Notes under the pieces: model-generated
The model's database searches: none
What the model was told of the DNA's origin: nothing
Seen by the model: only the letters and a program-made list of their open reading frames with translations
Shown here: positions 8,102-16,138 of the stretch, one piece after another
Position numbering within the stretch: position 1 is the stretch's first letter
Layout: every line of letters begins with the position of its first letter
From: Methanohalophilus portucalensis
GTDB taxonomy: Archaea > Halobacteriota > Methanosarcinia > Methanosarcinales > Methanosarcinaceae
Assembly: GCF_002761295.1 (NCBI RefSeq)
Contig: NZ_CP017881.1
Location: 862,780 to 926,779 of the forward strand
Direction: 5' to 3'
DNA length: 64,000 nucleotides
Position numbers and translations under genes: made by a program

Positions 8102-8518
8102 TCAGGCCCATCCTATTTGCTGAAGAGTGATTGTATCGTTCCAGATCTTTGTCATGTGTTTGATTAAATCTCCTTCGAATTGCATCAGATAGGCGTAGTC
8201 AGCTGCAGCATTCTTGCCGGTTGGTGGCACAGGACCTCCGGGGCCTGTCTGTGTACCATGAAATACTGCACATGCTGCAACGCTGTTCCTTTCCTCATCC
8301 TCTGCAAAGAAAAGCAGTTCATAGTGACCATCCGGTATTGGAGTCAGTAAGTCTCTCATCCAGTTGGTGTATCCTTCCACAGTGGTTATTCCGTCCAGTG
8401 CTGCTGCCTGGGCAGAAAATGTTGCCTCAGGATGACAATACTGTTTGCATTTTTCCCATCCCTTCCCCGTTTCACATGCTTCGTAAAACTTTCTTGCAGT
8501 TTCTAACATTTCACTCAT
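8102..8518 (-). CDS. SnoaL/NTF2-like protein
   Basis: The 138-residue protein has the SnoaL-like (NTF2 fold) pattern. An N-terminal helix (ARKFYEACETGKGWEKCKQY) is followed by CHPEATFSAQ, GITTVEGYTNWMRDL, a beta sheet with FHGTQTGPGG and a C-terminal MTKIWND. The fold binds small hydrophobic ligands and members include cyclases, isomerases and accessory proteins. No enzyme activity can be assigned. A TATA-like ATATATAAAATA lies about 75-90 bases upstream on the reverse strand. Monocistronic. Confidence 0.7.
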   Translation of the reverse strand: MSEMLETARKFYEACETGKGWEKCKQYCHPEATFSAQAAALDGITTVEGYTNWMRDLLTPIPDGHYELLFFAEDEERNSVAACAVFHGTQTGPGGPVPPTGKNAAADYAYLMQFEGDLIKHMTKIWNDTITLQQIGWA

Positions 8519-8855
8519 GTTTCAACCTCCCTTTACTCATCACATTTATTGTAACGAGTTTGACACATTTAGACACAGTAACTTATGGGGTTATTTTATA
8601 TATGTATTTTCAACAGTTAACCCCTCTATTAAATTATACAAATAATGAGTTTTATGCAATGGTTTTTTAAAACAAAGTTAAAAAAGAATATTTACTACTA
8701 TTGATAAAAATAAAGGATTAATTCTTATTTTACTGGCAAGAAAGTAATATTGATTTGTTCTTTTTGGTACAGGTGTAAATCGATTCCCCTTTCCTTTGAC
8801 AAAAACCAGTATTTTTATTCAATTTACTATGGGTTTTATTGTACTATGTTACAAT
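8519..8855. other. A/T-rich intergenic stretch
   Basis: About 340 bases between two reverse-strand genes. It contains the promoter region of the SnoaL-like gene near 8590-8605 (TATA-like on the reverse strand). I see no open frame with coding character on either strand. Confidence 0.3.
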
Positions 8856-9440
8856 TCACATGCTCTTTCGAAGAGGTATGATGTGCTTGTGTACAAATAT
8901 TGCTGCGATTACCAGAGCCATGCAAACCCAGAGTAACTGCATAATACCGGAATTCAGGTCTGTTCCAATTAACCATGAATGAATAAAGATCAGCAAAAAG
9001 GTCGGATAGTTCAGATAGTGGATTTTTTTCCATTTACGGATAAAATGTTTCCTGTAAACCCCTACTGCCACTGCTATTATAACTAGATACAAAGCCGGCC
9101 GGCCTGCAAGTTCCAGAAATTCCATGAACGGATAGAAAACAGGAATAAAGACTGATATGCTTTGTTTTTCAAATGCAAAGGCAATGGGATGAAGCAGCAT
9201 AAGTGAAATCCCAATACGTGCAAGATGATGATGTACTCTGATAAATCCCTGTCCAAAAACCTTTTTCATTTGTTTCATGTATTCAGAGGACAGGATTGCT
9301 AGAAAGATGAAATAATAGGCAAAAAGCCCTGCTGCTCTGTCAATCATTTCGAGAGGTGTATCAATTGCCTGTAACAGAACGAATGCAATTATTGCCGCAA
9401 TGAAGGTTACTAGGAATATTAAATGCCAGCGTTTTTCCAT
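8856..9440 (-). CDS. Ferric-reductase-like haem b membrane protein
   Basis: The 194-residue protein has six hydrophobic helices and the paired-histidine pattern of the ferric reductase-like transmembrane domain (FRE/MsrQ/NOX group). It shows RVHHHLARIG and LLHPIAFAF in the third and fourth helices and HYLNYPTFLLIFIHSW in the fifth. Histidines on both sides of the membrane would hold one or two b haems. There is no fused FAD/NAD domain, so it would depend on a separate electron donor. Membrane electron transfer is likely; the substrate is unknown. Monocistronic. Confidence 0.7.
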   Translation of the reverse strand: MEKRWHLIFLVTFIAAIIAFVLLQAIDTPLEMIDRAAGLFAYYFIFLAILSSEYMKQMKKVFGQGFIRVHHHLARIGISLMLLHPIAFAFEKQSISVFIPVFYPFMEFLELAGRPALYLVIIAVAVGVYRKHFIRKWKKIHYLNYPTFLLIFIHSWLIGTDLNSGIMQLLWVCMALVIAAIFVHKHIIPLRKSM

Positions 9441-9594
9441 TCAGGATTCCTCATGTAGTTCTACACCTTATTTTTTATAAAGTTAATGTTATTTTCAATT
9501 ATGGTATTTTTTACCTGAGGTGGAATAACTGAGAGGCATAAATACTGATGGTGCTGATGGTCATCAGTTGAATTGAAAAAAAGAAAGAGGGGGT

Positions 9595-10515
9595 TTATTT
9601 CTTTTGCTTTGCGTATTCCACAAGAGCGTCCTTTATACCCCACTTAAAGGCTACTACTACAGCAATACCCCATCCCAGTGGTTCCAGGAATGTATATAGA
9701 ATACCTGTGTCCACAAGCATGGTATCAAGTGCAATGAGGATTACTACCAGGAACAAAAATCCTCTGAGCAATGGAGTAAAAATTTCAGCTCCTTCTACAT
9801 CCATCTCCTGAATAGTGGACCTTACGTAATCCATAAGGAAATCCACAGATAGCAATCCGAGAGCGAGAATTACAACGCCCAGTAGCAATCTTGGAATATA
9901 TGCTGTCACAGCAACCAGGAAGTCAGTGATCAATTCCAGCTGCAGTATGTTGGCTGCGGCTGCAATGAAAAACAGGTAACCAAACAATTTTATAACTCCG
10001 GCGATTATTGCCGAGGGTTTCATATTTGATGCTTTTATAGGTCCGCCTGCGGGTCCCTTTTCCAGTTTTTCGTCTACGCCTGTTGCTGAAAGTATTGTTG
10101 CGGTTGTGCGAGCAACAAAATCAACGATTATGAGGCCGATTACAAGTACTATGCCTGCTGCTATGACCAGTGGTACATAAGCAAGTAACAAGGTTATGAA
10201 ATCTGCTACTACACCTATCTCCAAATAATCAATAATTATTGCGGCAAATATAATGTATACGAACCATTTAATTACAGCGCCGAAAAAATCTTTTGTTGTA
10301 ATTTCAGCCCTTTGCAGGATATTGCCTATAAATGTGTTATCGACCGTCGTATCCAAACCGCTTTTCTCAATCAACTTCGCACCAATTTTTCCAAGTGTTC
10401 TGCCTATTATCCAGCCAATTAGTGCAAAGATAATTACGGCAATTATTTCAGGAATGTAAGAAAAGGCATCCCCTATAGCCGTGTATAAACTATCCGTTAA
10501 ACTCGTTTCCACCAT
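9595..10515 (-). CDS. Mechanosensitive-channel-like membrane protein with TM-helix repeats
   Basis: The 306-residue protein has two or three copies of the conserved TM_helix repeat (PF05552 type). Examples are IPEIIAVIIFALIGWIIGRT, then YVPLVIAAGIVLVIGLIIVD and YIPRLLLGVVILALGLLSVD. The gapped Gly/Ala-rich helices followed by a short amphipathic linker are typical of small MscS-related membrane proteins that lack the cytoplasmic cage. It may take part in osmotic or membrane-tension response, which would suit an organism with compatible-solute uptake. No partner gene adjoins. Confidence 0.7.
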   Translation of the reverse strand: MVETSLTDSLYTAIGDAFSYIPEIIAVIIFALIGWIIGRTLGKIGAKLIEKSGLDTTVDNTFIGNILQRAEITTKDFFGAVIKWFVYIIFAAIIIDYLEIGVVADFITLLLAYVPLVIAAGIVLVIGLIIVDFVARTTATILSATGVDEKLEKGPAGGPIKASNMKPSAIIAGVIKLFGYLFFIAAAANILQLELITDFLVAVTAYIPRLLLGVVILALGLLSVDFLMDYVRSTIQEMDVEGAEIFTPLLRGFLFLVVILIALDTMLVDTGILYTFLEPLGWGIAVVVAFKWGIKDALVEYAKQKK

Positions 10516-10758
10516 TTATACCACTCCCAATCTGTCAGAGACTTTATGATATCTGCCAGATTTGTTTAGTTAGTTAAGAATAGACATTTGATGTATATCA
10601 ATATAACTACATTTTTAAAAAATTTTAAATATACTTATTTACGAATTGCAAGATGGTTAAATCAAAATGGCACGTTCACTTTTTTGAAGTACGGGGCTGT
10701 CGGTAGGATAAAAATTACAACCCTTGTTATAAAAGGGCGAAGTAAAATTGTAAAAACC

Positions 10759-10767
10759 TAAATATAC
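10759..10767 (+). promoter_or_regulatory. TATA-like element for the peroxiredoxin gene
   Basis: TAAATATAC lies about 50 bases upstream of the GTG at 10814 and would place transcription start near 10785-10790, leaving a leader that contains the GGGGGA ribosome-binding site. Position and sequence only. Confidence 0.35.
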
Positions 10768-10813
10768 AGCTACAAACTGAATATAAGAATGATCAGACAA
10801 ATGGGGGATTATT

Positions 10814-11560
10814 GTGGAACAAAATGAATATATGAATACCAGAATTCCAATGATGGGGGAAATTGCTCCTTCTTTCAGGGCCCGTACCACACATGGGGAA
10901 GTGAATTTTCCAAAAGATTATGAAGGTAAATGGGTAATTTTTTTCAGTCATCCTGGGGACTTTACACCTGTATGTACCACCGAGTTCATGGTGTTTGCAA
11001 AGATGCAGGAAGAATTCAGGCAGCTTGATACTGAACTTCTTGGTCTGTCAGTTGACAGTATCCTATCACACATTACCTGGTTGCGGTCTATAAAGGAAAA
11101 GGTGGAATTTAACGGAATGTCGGGTATAGATGTGGAATTTCCTATAGTAGAAGACAATGGTTTTTCAATAGTTAAGAAATATGGTTTGCTCCAGCCTTTT
11201 GAGAACAAAAGATATTTGCGCTATATCCAGGACCTTCATGCAAATAAGGCAACTCATGATAATGAAATCATGAATGCTCAACCGGTGAGGGGAATATTTA
11301 TAATAGACCCGGAGTCACGCATTCGTTATATGGCCTTTTATCCACTTTCCAATGGCAGAAACCTTGATGAAATAAAACGTATTCTGCAGGCGATCCAGAA
11401 AACAGATTCAGAAAAAATAGACACTCCTGTAAACTGGAATCCCGGTGATGATGTCATAGTACCTCCTCCTCTTTCCTATGAGGATGCAGGGAAGCGTATG
11501 GAAGATGAGGAATTGAAATGTTCCGAATGGTACATTTGCCTTAAGGAGGATAAAAGCTGA
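10814..11560 (+). CDS. Archaeal peroxiredoxin (thioredoxin peroxidase)
   Basis: The 248-residue Prx6-type enzyme reduces hydrogen peroxide and organic peroxides in the cytoplasm. The peroxidatic Cys lies in FSHPGDFTPVCTTEF (about residues 42-56). The long C-terminal domain ends LKCSEWYICLK, with two Cys residues placed as in archaeal peroxiredoxins where one acts in resolving. PVRGIFIIDPESRIRY marks the dimer and active-site strand. Translation starts at GTG 10814, nine bases after GGGGGA. The gene is monocistronic, suggesting an oxidative-stress role. Confidence 0.92.
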   Translation: MEQNEYMNTRIPMMGEIAPSFRARTTHGEVNFPKDYEGKWVIFFSHPGDFTPVCTTEFMVFAKMQEEFRQLDTELLGLSVDSILSHITWLRSIKEKVEFNGMSGIDVEFPIVEDNGFSIVKKYGLLQPFENKRYLRYIQDLHANKATHDNEIMNAQPVRGIFIIDPESRIRYMAFYPLSNGRNLDEIKRILQAIQKTDSEKIDTPVNWNPGDDVIVPPPLSYEDAGKRMEDEELKCSEWYICLKEDKS

Positions 11561-11796
11561 TTTTTGAGCATTATTATCTGAAGTTCAGTGCGGAATTTAT
11601 ACGTAGATTGTAAAAACGCAACCTTTAATGATGAAGCTGGCAACGATCAGGCATGAACTCGACCCACTTGCAGGCAGGATAAGTGAACTCAAAAAATAAG
11701 TTCTGCTGATTGTTAAGACTGAAGATTTGGATAACAAAATTCAGAACCATTCGTTCTTTTCATTATATCCCGTATTAAAACATCTATTATAGTATA

Positions 11797-11901
11797 GTGA
11801 TGGGTAAGGTATCTATATATAGATAGAAAAGACATGTGTCGCCCACTTACCACCCAAATTGGTTTACCATGCCAAAATTGTTTTTTGGACTTACCCATCA
11901 C
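11797..11901. repeat. MITE-like element with 12-base terminal inverted repeats
   Basis: GTGATGGGTAAG (11797-11808) is matched by its exact reverse complement CTTACCCATCAC (11890-11901). The 105-base unit has an internal short palindrome (CTATATATAG) and no coding capacity. Flanks are AGTATA on the left and AGTCAA on the right, a possible degenerate target duplication. It could be a miniature inverted-repeat element or a long-range hairpin transcript. The surrounding 11561-12035 stretch holds no supportable gene; a 23-codon open frame at 11628-11699 is probably debris. Confidence 0.45.
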
Positions 11902-12003
11902 AGTCAATTAAATAATAACTATAAGTTCATAAAAAATTGTAAAGTACTGATTGTATTTGCTTTCCTCTTTGTGCTTCGTTTTCCAAGAACTGCTTGCAAA
12001 AAG

Positions 12004-12030
12004 CATATATGCATAAATGCACATATATAC
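12004..12030 (+). promoter_or_regulatory. Operator-like dyad over TATA element of arsR-arsM
   Basis: ATATATGCAT (12005-12014) and ATGCACATATAT (12017-12028) form an imperfect dyad directly before the ATG at 12036. CATATATGC sits about 26 bases upstream of that ATG, the archaeal TATA distance for a leaderless transcript, and no ribosome-binding site is present. ArsR repressors bind such AT-rich dyads, so autorepression through the N-terminal domain of the encoded protein is likely. The binding itself is inferred. Confidence 0.5.
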
Positions 12031-12035
12031 AAATA

Positions 12036-13082
12036 ATGCTTCATGAAAAGGCTAAATTCTTCAAAGCATTGGGTGACCAAACGCGTCTTGCAATAATAGG
12101 ATGCCTGTTAAAGCATGATCATTGTGCATGTGATTTTGCAGCAATTACGGGCAAGGATCAAACCACTGTATCCCGCCATCTCAAGATACTTTGTGAAGCG
12201 GGTATCCTGAAGTATGAAAAAGAGGGTAGATACGTTATTTACAGCATAATGGATGATAATATGAAAGACAAACTTGAAAATTGCGGAATTGAAAAATTTG
12301 ATTCATGTTGCTCTGACAATACAGCAGATCCAGATTCCACGAAAAAAATTGTAAAGGATACATACGGAAAAATTGCATTGGATGTTGTACAGGGATGTGG
12401 ATGTTGCGGGGATCTCACAAAGGAAGAGATATCAACATCCATTGGCTATTCATCTGAAGATATACAATCATTATCTGCAGCCAATCTGGGACTTGGATGT
12501 GGAAATCCCACGGCAATCGGTGAGATAAAAGAAGGTGATATCGTTCTTGATCTTGGTTCAGGAGGAGGATTTGATACTTTTATCGCTGCAAGGAAAGTGG
12601 GCAAGACCGGGAAAGTCATTGGCGTGGATATGACAGAAGATATGATTGCAAAAGCAAGAAAGAATGCTGAAAAGTATGAATTCGATAATGTCGAGTTCAG
12701 GCAGGGCGACATCGAGTCTTTACCTGTTGAAACGGGGTCTATTGATGTCATTATAAGCAACTGTGTGATCAATCTTGCACCTGACAAATCCAGGGTGTTC
12801 AGGGAAGCATACCGTGTTCTCAAAAATGATGGGAGGATGTATGTTTCAGATATTGTTCTCCTGAATGACCTGACCCCCGAGCAGAAGAATGATGAAGATC
12901 TTATATGTGCCTGTATAGGGGGTGCATTGCTCAAAGATGATTATCTGGGAATGATAAAAGATGCTGGATTCAAAGTCCGGATAATGGATCAAGACACAGG
13001 GATCGGTGAGAATCAGTACTCAGGCTACCCTGTTATGAGTCTTAAAATAAAGGCTTTCAAACCAGATGCAGGCCTGGATTGA
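12036..13082 (+). CDS. arsM: ArsR-type regulator fused to arsenite methyltransferase (ArsM)
   Basis: One 348-residue protein joins two functions. Residues 1-75 form an ArsR/SmtB winged helix ([19 protein letters not shown], then [19 protein letters not shown]). A Cys-rich linker follows ([14 protein letters not shown]). Residues about 130-340 are an S-adenosylmethionine-dependent methyltransferase with motif [12 protein letters not shown] and the ArsM cysteines in SNCVINL and CACIGGAL. ArsM methylates As(III) in the cytoplasm to volatile or less toxic forms. The ATG at 12036 is favoured because TATA-like and dyad elements end just before it; an in-frame TTG at 11994 would lie inside that element. 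It is not linked to other ars genes here. Confidence 0.88.
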   Translation: MLHEKAKFFKALGDQTRLAIIGCLLKHDHCACDFAAITGKDQTTVSRHLKILCEAGILKYEKEGRYVIYSIMDDNMKDKLENCGIEKFDSCCSDNTADPDSTKKIVKDTYGKIALDVVQGCGCCGDLTKEEISTSIGYSSEDIQSLSAANLGLGCGNPTAIGEIKEGDIVLDLGSGGGFDTFIAARKVGKTGKVIGVDMTEDMIAKARKNAEKYEFDNVEFRQGDIESLPVETGSIDVIISNCVINLAPDKSRVFREAYRVLKNDGRMYVSDIVLLNDLTPEQKNDEDLICACIGGALLKDDYLGMIKDAGFKVRIMDQDTGIGENQYSGYPVMSLKIKAFKPDAGLD

Positions 13083-13159
13083 TTGCGATATTCTGATGTG
13101 AGTTGTTTTAAGAAATTGAATGCCTCAATTGAATGCACTCTTTGCATGTTGCATTTTGA

Positions 13160-13293
13160 GGCAAATATTACTTCTTTTATATTCTGATTGAATGGAATGA
13201 TTCAGAGGTATTGAGACAAAAAACCATTGATATCTTATTCTGAAAGGGCAGAAGATGGATTTCTCTAAGGGGACTTTGCCGTTGACTTTTTGA
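13160..13293 (+). pseudogene. cas1-like remnant C (middle and C-terminal part)
   Basis: The forward strand reads FFYILIEWNDSEVLRQKTID, then ILF, a stop, and after one frame change QKMDFSKGTLPL. Spacing and residues follow the C-terminal region of Cas1 (IERxDSExxRQKILDIS, WKKMGFSKGTLHY). Similarity to remnant B is direct: both carry an RQ box and KM-FSKGTL at matching spacing. It has no start and two disruptions. Calling it Cas1 rests on remembered family motifs, not on a search. Confidence 0.6.
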
Positions 13294-13371
13294 CGAAAAA
13301 TACTTATCTTTCAAACTCATGCTTTATTCTAGGTGAAGTAATCACCTTTTGTATAAAGTGGGGTTATAAGA

Positions 13372-13569
13372 ATGAAACAGGAATTTATAGAAAAGTACTA
13401 TATGGACAAAGAAGTTACGATTGATATCGGGGGAAAAGATCTGTATAAAGGAATCGCTGCTGAATGTGCCGATGGTATACTTAGCCTTAAGTGGACAAAA
13501 GGCGGCGATGAATACACGCACATAGATATCGCTGAAATCAAAGCAATCTGGAAAACAAAGAATGATTAA
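13372..13569 (+). CDS. Small conserved Methanosarcinales protein, 65 residues
   Basis: An intact short gene: MKQEFIEKYYMDKEVTIDIG, then KDLYKGIAAECADGILSLKW and YTHIDIAEIKAIWKTKND. The repeating beta pattern looks like a small Sm-like or SH3-like barrel. It resembles short proteins found repeatedly in Methanosarcina-type genomes (an MM0924-like group, from memory). The role is unknown. It sits undamaged between two cas1-like remnants, so it is not obviously part of the decay. Confidence 0.65.
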   Translation: MKQEFIEKYYMDKEVTIDIGGKDLYKGIAAECADGILSLKWTKGGDEYTHIDIAEIKAIWKTKND

Positions 13570-13697
13570 TTTTGCTTTGTGAAAGCATAAGAACCAGACT
13601 CTGCATTCCCATGGAATAACAGAGTCTTATAATATCTACTTTTACTTTTTTTACTCATATAAATTTTATTTTTGGTTTTCACTAATGATCAAGCCTG

Positions 13698-13910
13698 GAG
13701 GGGCCCAGGAAGGTTACTGAGGAAGTTAATCATTGGTTGAATCAACGTGCTCAATACAGGAATAAACAGCATACATGAAATGCTATATTGCTCCTTTGAA
13801 GCGTAGAGCCAAAGTTGATAAACCGTTTAGTTTGAATAAACATGTGCAGAAGAGGCTCAGTCAATGGGAGCAATTGGTGGGGAAAGTTGAGAATCAATTG
13901 TATAAATCGA
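13698..13910 (+). pseudogene. cas1-like remnant A, internally deleted
   Basis: The frame reads KVTEEVNHWLNQRAQYRNKQ with HT and a stop, then NAILLL. After one frame change it continues LKRRAKVDKPFSLNKHVQKR with LSQWEQL. In Cas1 proteins, the WLNQ-YRGK region is followed by LKARELA and about 70 residues later by NAKxDKPFxLNxHVxxR. Here the two are joined at LKRRA-KVDKPF, so the middle is missing. The missing part is exactly what remnants B and C contain. Non-functional. Confidence 0.6.
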
Positions 13911-13940
13911 CTTCTTTCTTTGGCATTTCTTCCTATTTGT

Positions 13941-14648
13941 TTATGATTCTCCTTTTGCTATTTCTTCATCCCAGTACTGATTAGCACCTGCCATAAACTC
14001 GTCATCACTGATTAGTTCGGCATGAATACTTTTAATGATCTCTTCTGAAACCTTCCCCTTGATGACCATTTCTTTGCCCGCCTCTCGCAGCGCATCATAA
14101 AATTCATTGATTCTTTTTTTGACACTCTCGTCAGGACAGTCTTCTAATATTCCTCCACTATTTCGGTAGACTTCCAGTACGGGATTCTGGAGAGCCATAT
14201 ATGCCTTGAATAAGTCAAAATTATGTTCTCCGGGAAATCCTGAATTGGCAATCATAAAAAAACGGGGATAGTGCATTCTTTCCTCATGATAACAGCTTCC
14301 ATCTTCATTTTTGTGAATATGTGGAGTTGCAGTAGGCAGCAGTCTTTCGTTGAATTTCTTTAGTATTGAGGTCATAAACAATCCATAAACAGGAGTTGCC
14401 ATTCCTACATAATCCGATTCAAAAAAAAGATCTATGAGCTCGGACATGTCGTCATTGATCACGCATTTTCCGGGAGTTTTAGTCCAGCAACTAAAACAAC
14501 CACAACAATGATTGATATTGTACTCTGCAAGGAATATCTCTTCTGTCTGAGCACCCGCTTGTCTGGCCCCCTCCAGTAGAGGATCAACGATTCGATGGGT
14601 GTTGCTTTTTCTTTCTCTGGGACTACCATTGAAAACAGTTATTTTCAT
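13941..14648 (-). CDS. NADPH-dependent FMN reductase / iron-sulfur flavoprotein-like
   Basis: The 235-residue flavodoxin-fold protein begins MKITVFNGSPRERKSNT, the FMN phosphate loop. It has a compact cysteine cluster, CCGCFSCWTKTPGKC (about residues 48-62). That gives a CxxCxxCx7C pattern like, though not identical to, the 4Fe-4S site of methanogen Isf. ATPVYGLFMTSILKKFNERL supplies the second FMN contact. Isf-type proteins pass electrons from ferredoxin to oxygen or peroxide; many relatives are simple oxidoreductases. It is monocistronic, and its 3' end adjoins cas1 remnant A. Confidence 0.8.
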   Translation of the reverse strand: MKITVFNGSPRERKSNTHRIVDPLLEGARQAGAQTEEIFLAEYNINHCCGCFSCWTKTPGKCVINDDMSELIDLFFESDYVGMATPVYGLFMTSILKKFNERLLPTATPHIHKNEDGSCYHEERMHYPRFFMIANSGFPGEHNFDLFKAYMALQNPVLEVYRNSGGILEDCPDESVKKRINEFYDALREAGKEMVIKGKVSEEIIKSIHAELISDDEFMAGANQYWDEEIAKGES

Positions 14649-14875
14649 ATCAATTCTCCGATTTTGGATCTTGTAGAGTCACGATCTTCTATTTTTAATT
14701 GAAGCATAATCTTATAAAAGGGGATGTATTCCATGCGTTTGTTTGACACAAGAACTGCTGGAATCAATAATTACGGGAGAAGGACTTGTTGAATTACTCC
14801 ATTTACTGAGGCCAGGAGTTCCTGAGATCACCGCACAGATACTGCTTTTTTTCTAGACCAATATTAAAAAAGTCC

Positions 14876-15118
14876 TCAGTTTCCGGAATTTTCATCAGGG
14901 AACTTCTTAAAACCTATTTTCCATCCCAGATAAGCGATGAACAGTGCAAGTATAATCGGGAGCCATGAAATGCCTGCTTCGAATTTAAAATCACCAGAAG
15001 CAGTATCCAAATTATAGAACACTAGCCATTCAATGCCAAAATAGCTTCCAATCAAATAAGAGAACACCAGGGTGAGGAAAAACCCAAGAATGGACATATA
15101 ATATGGTATATATTTCAT
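14876..15118 (-). CDS. Small two-helix membrane protein
   Basis: An 80-residue protein with two hydrophobic helices (about residues 5-27 and 50-70), separated by a polar loop (FYNLDTASGDFKFEAG) and ending in KKFPDENSGN. It has an ATG start and a normal TGA stop. No motif is recognised. It lies between the flavoprotein and cas1-like remnant B in a region otherwise full of debris; it may be a passenger. Confidence 0.5.
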   Translation of the reverse strand: MKYIPYYMSILGFFLTLVFSYLIGSYFGIEWLVFYNLDTASGDFKFEAGISWLPIILALFIAYLGWKIGFKKFPDENSGN

Positions 15119-15259
15119 AACTAATCCTATCTCATTATTTCTTTAAGTAAGGTGACAATTGATTTATCATATATATTGTTTACTATTTATAGACAAACAA
15201 ATTGTTAAAAAATAAAGTATGCATATTAATATACAGGTGTACTACTATTCAGACGATAA

Positions 15260-15601
15260 ACTCACATTAATACCATTGAATATCCTGATAAACTCAAAAG
15301 GGTAAAATCTGTCCGGCAAATTCCTGGTATTGAGCATGGAAATACTGGAATTAATTTGCAAAAGCCATATCTGCAGATCATGATTTTTGTGCCAGATCGG
15401 ATCAATACAGAAGGCCTCTTGCTCCTGGAGACAAGAGAACTGGCTCAATACCTTGTTGGTAAACGCAAAACTGTTGATTTCGTGTATCCTGTATATGAAA
15501 TTGAAAGACAGGACAAAATGGATATCAGGCAGTTGATTCTTGATATTTCCTATGTTGAGTGGAAGAAGATGGGGTTCTCTAAGGGTACTCTAAACTATTA
15601 A
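15260..15601 (+). pseudogene. cas1-like remnant B (middle and C-terminal part)
   Basis: An open 113-codon frame with no start signal. The part from about 15400 reads LETRELAQYLVGKRKTVDFV, then YEIERQDKMDIRQLILDISY and VEWKKMGFSKGTLNY before a TAA. This matches the C-terminal half of a CRISPR integrase Cas1. In intact proteins the text continues MKxNAKxDKPF; here it stops, and that tail occurs in remnant A instead. The first 40 codons (EYPDKLKRVKSVRQIPG) look unrelated. Upstream, 15119-15259 holds nothing I recognise. Confidence 0.65.
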
Positions 15602-15748
15602 TATCTGTTAAGATTTATTAAACTAATAATTGAAATACCGACAACTCCAATTAATGAATTCAGGGGAATGGTCAGCCAACGCCAACCAAAGCAATAATAT
15701 AAAAAGACCCTCCAAAATGTGTATCAGATATCTCATAAGGGAATTAAT

Positions 15749-16048
15749 ATGATCAAAAAGGATATTATTCTGGGAAGACTGGATGAGTTGCTTCCGGAAT
15801 TGAAAAAGAACTATAAAGTAAAGGAAATAGGCCTTTTTGGGTCGGTGGTTAGGAATGAATACAAAACCGGCAGCGATATTGATTTCCTTGTTGAGTTTGA
15901 GAAAGGTGCGGATCTTTTTGATCTCGCAGCTCTTGGAATTTTTCTTGAAGACGAGTTCGGGACAAAGGTAGATATCATCTCGAAACGTGCCGTAAGGGAT
16001 GAATTGAAGAGCAGGATTTTTTCAGAAGTGGTTTATGCGCATGCATGA
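15749..16048 (+). CDS. mntA: MNT-type minimal nucleotidyltransferase (orphan antitoxin)
   Basis: The 99-residue MNT-domain protein carries the catalytic signature GLFGSVVRNEYKTGSDIDFL and LVEF (GSxxR and DxD, about residues 31-50). MntA antitoxins of HEPN/MNT pairs AMPylate the HEPN toxin. I start at ATG 15749, behind AAGGGA; an upstream in-frame start lacks a site. No HEPN gene follows: 16049-16138 is too short. It is therefore an orphan, next to a restriction locus and cas1 debris. Confidence 0.85.
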   Translation: MIKKDIILGRLDELLPELKKNYKVKEIGLFGSVVRNEYKTGSDIDFLVEFEKGADLFDLAALGIFLEDEFGTKVDIISKRAVRDELKSRIFSEVVYAHA

Positions 16049-16138
16049 GGTGGTTTTGAAAACCCAGAAGGTAGATGTATTTGTTATTGATGTCAGGAGA
16101 GCAAAATCCAGACATCATAAGGATTGACAGTAGCCCTT

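Noticed and set aside
10653..10745. Short forward frame MVKSKWHVHFFEVRGCR-UAG followed by 12 codons, with a TATA-like run 25 bases upstream
   Set aside because: It could be a leaderless micro-gene with pyrrolysine, but it is too short and without any conserved feature to support.
11628..11699. 23-codon frame MMKLATIRHELDPLAGRISE...
   Set aside because: No ribosome-binding site; probably a leftover of a larger gene, but no family could be recognised.
11713..11907. Reverse 64-codon frame
   Set aside because: It runs through the terminal-repeat element and has no coding character or start site.
14743..14857. Forward frame reading TQELLESIITGEGLVELLHL and ending in TAG
   Set aside because: Looks protein-like but has no valid start, no known family and no continuation after the TAG; probably debris, not a pyrrolysine gene.
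13083..15748. CRISPR array expected near the cas1 fragments
   Set aside because: I looked for regularly spaced 24-40 base repeats and found none in the window.
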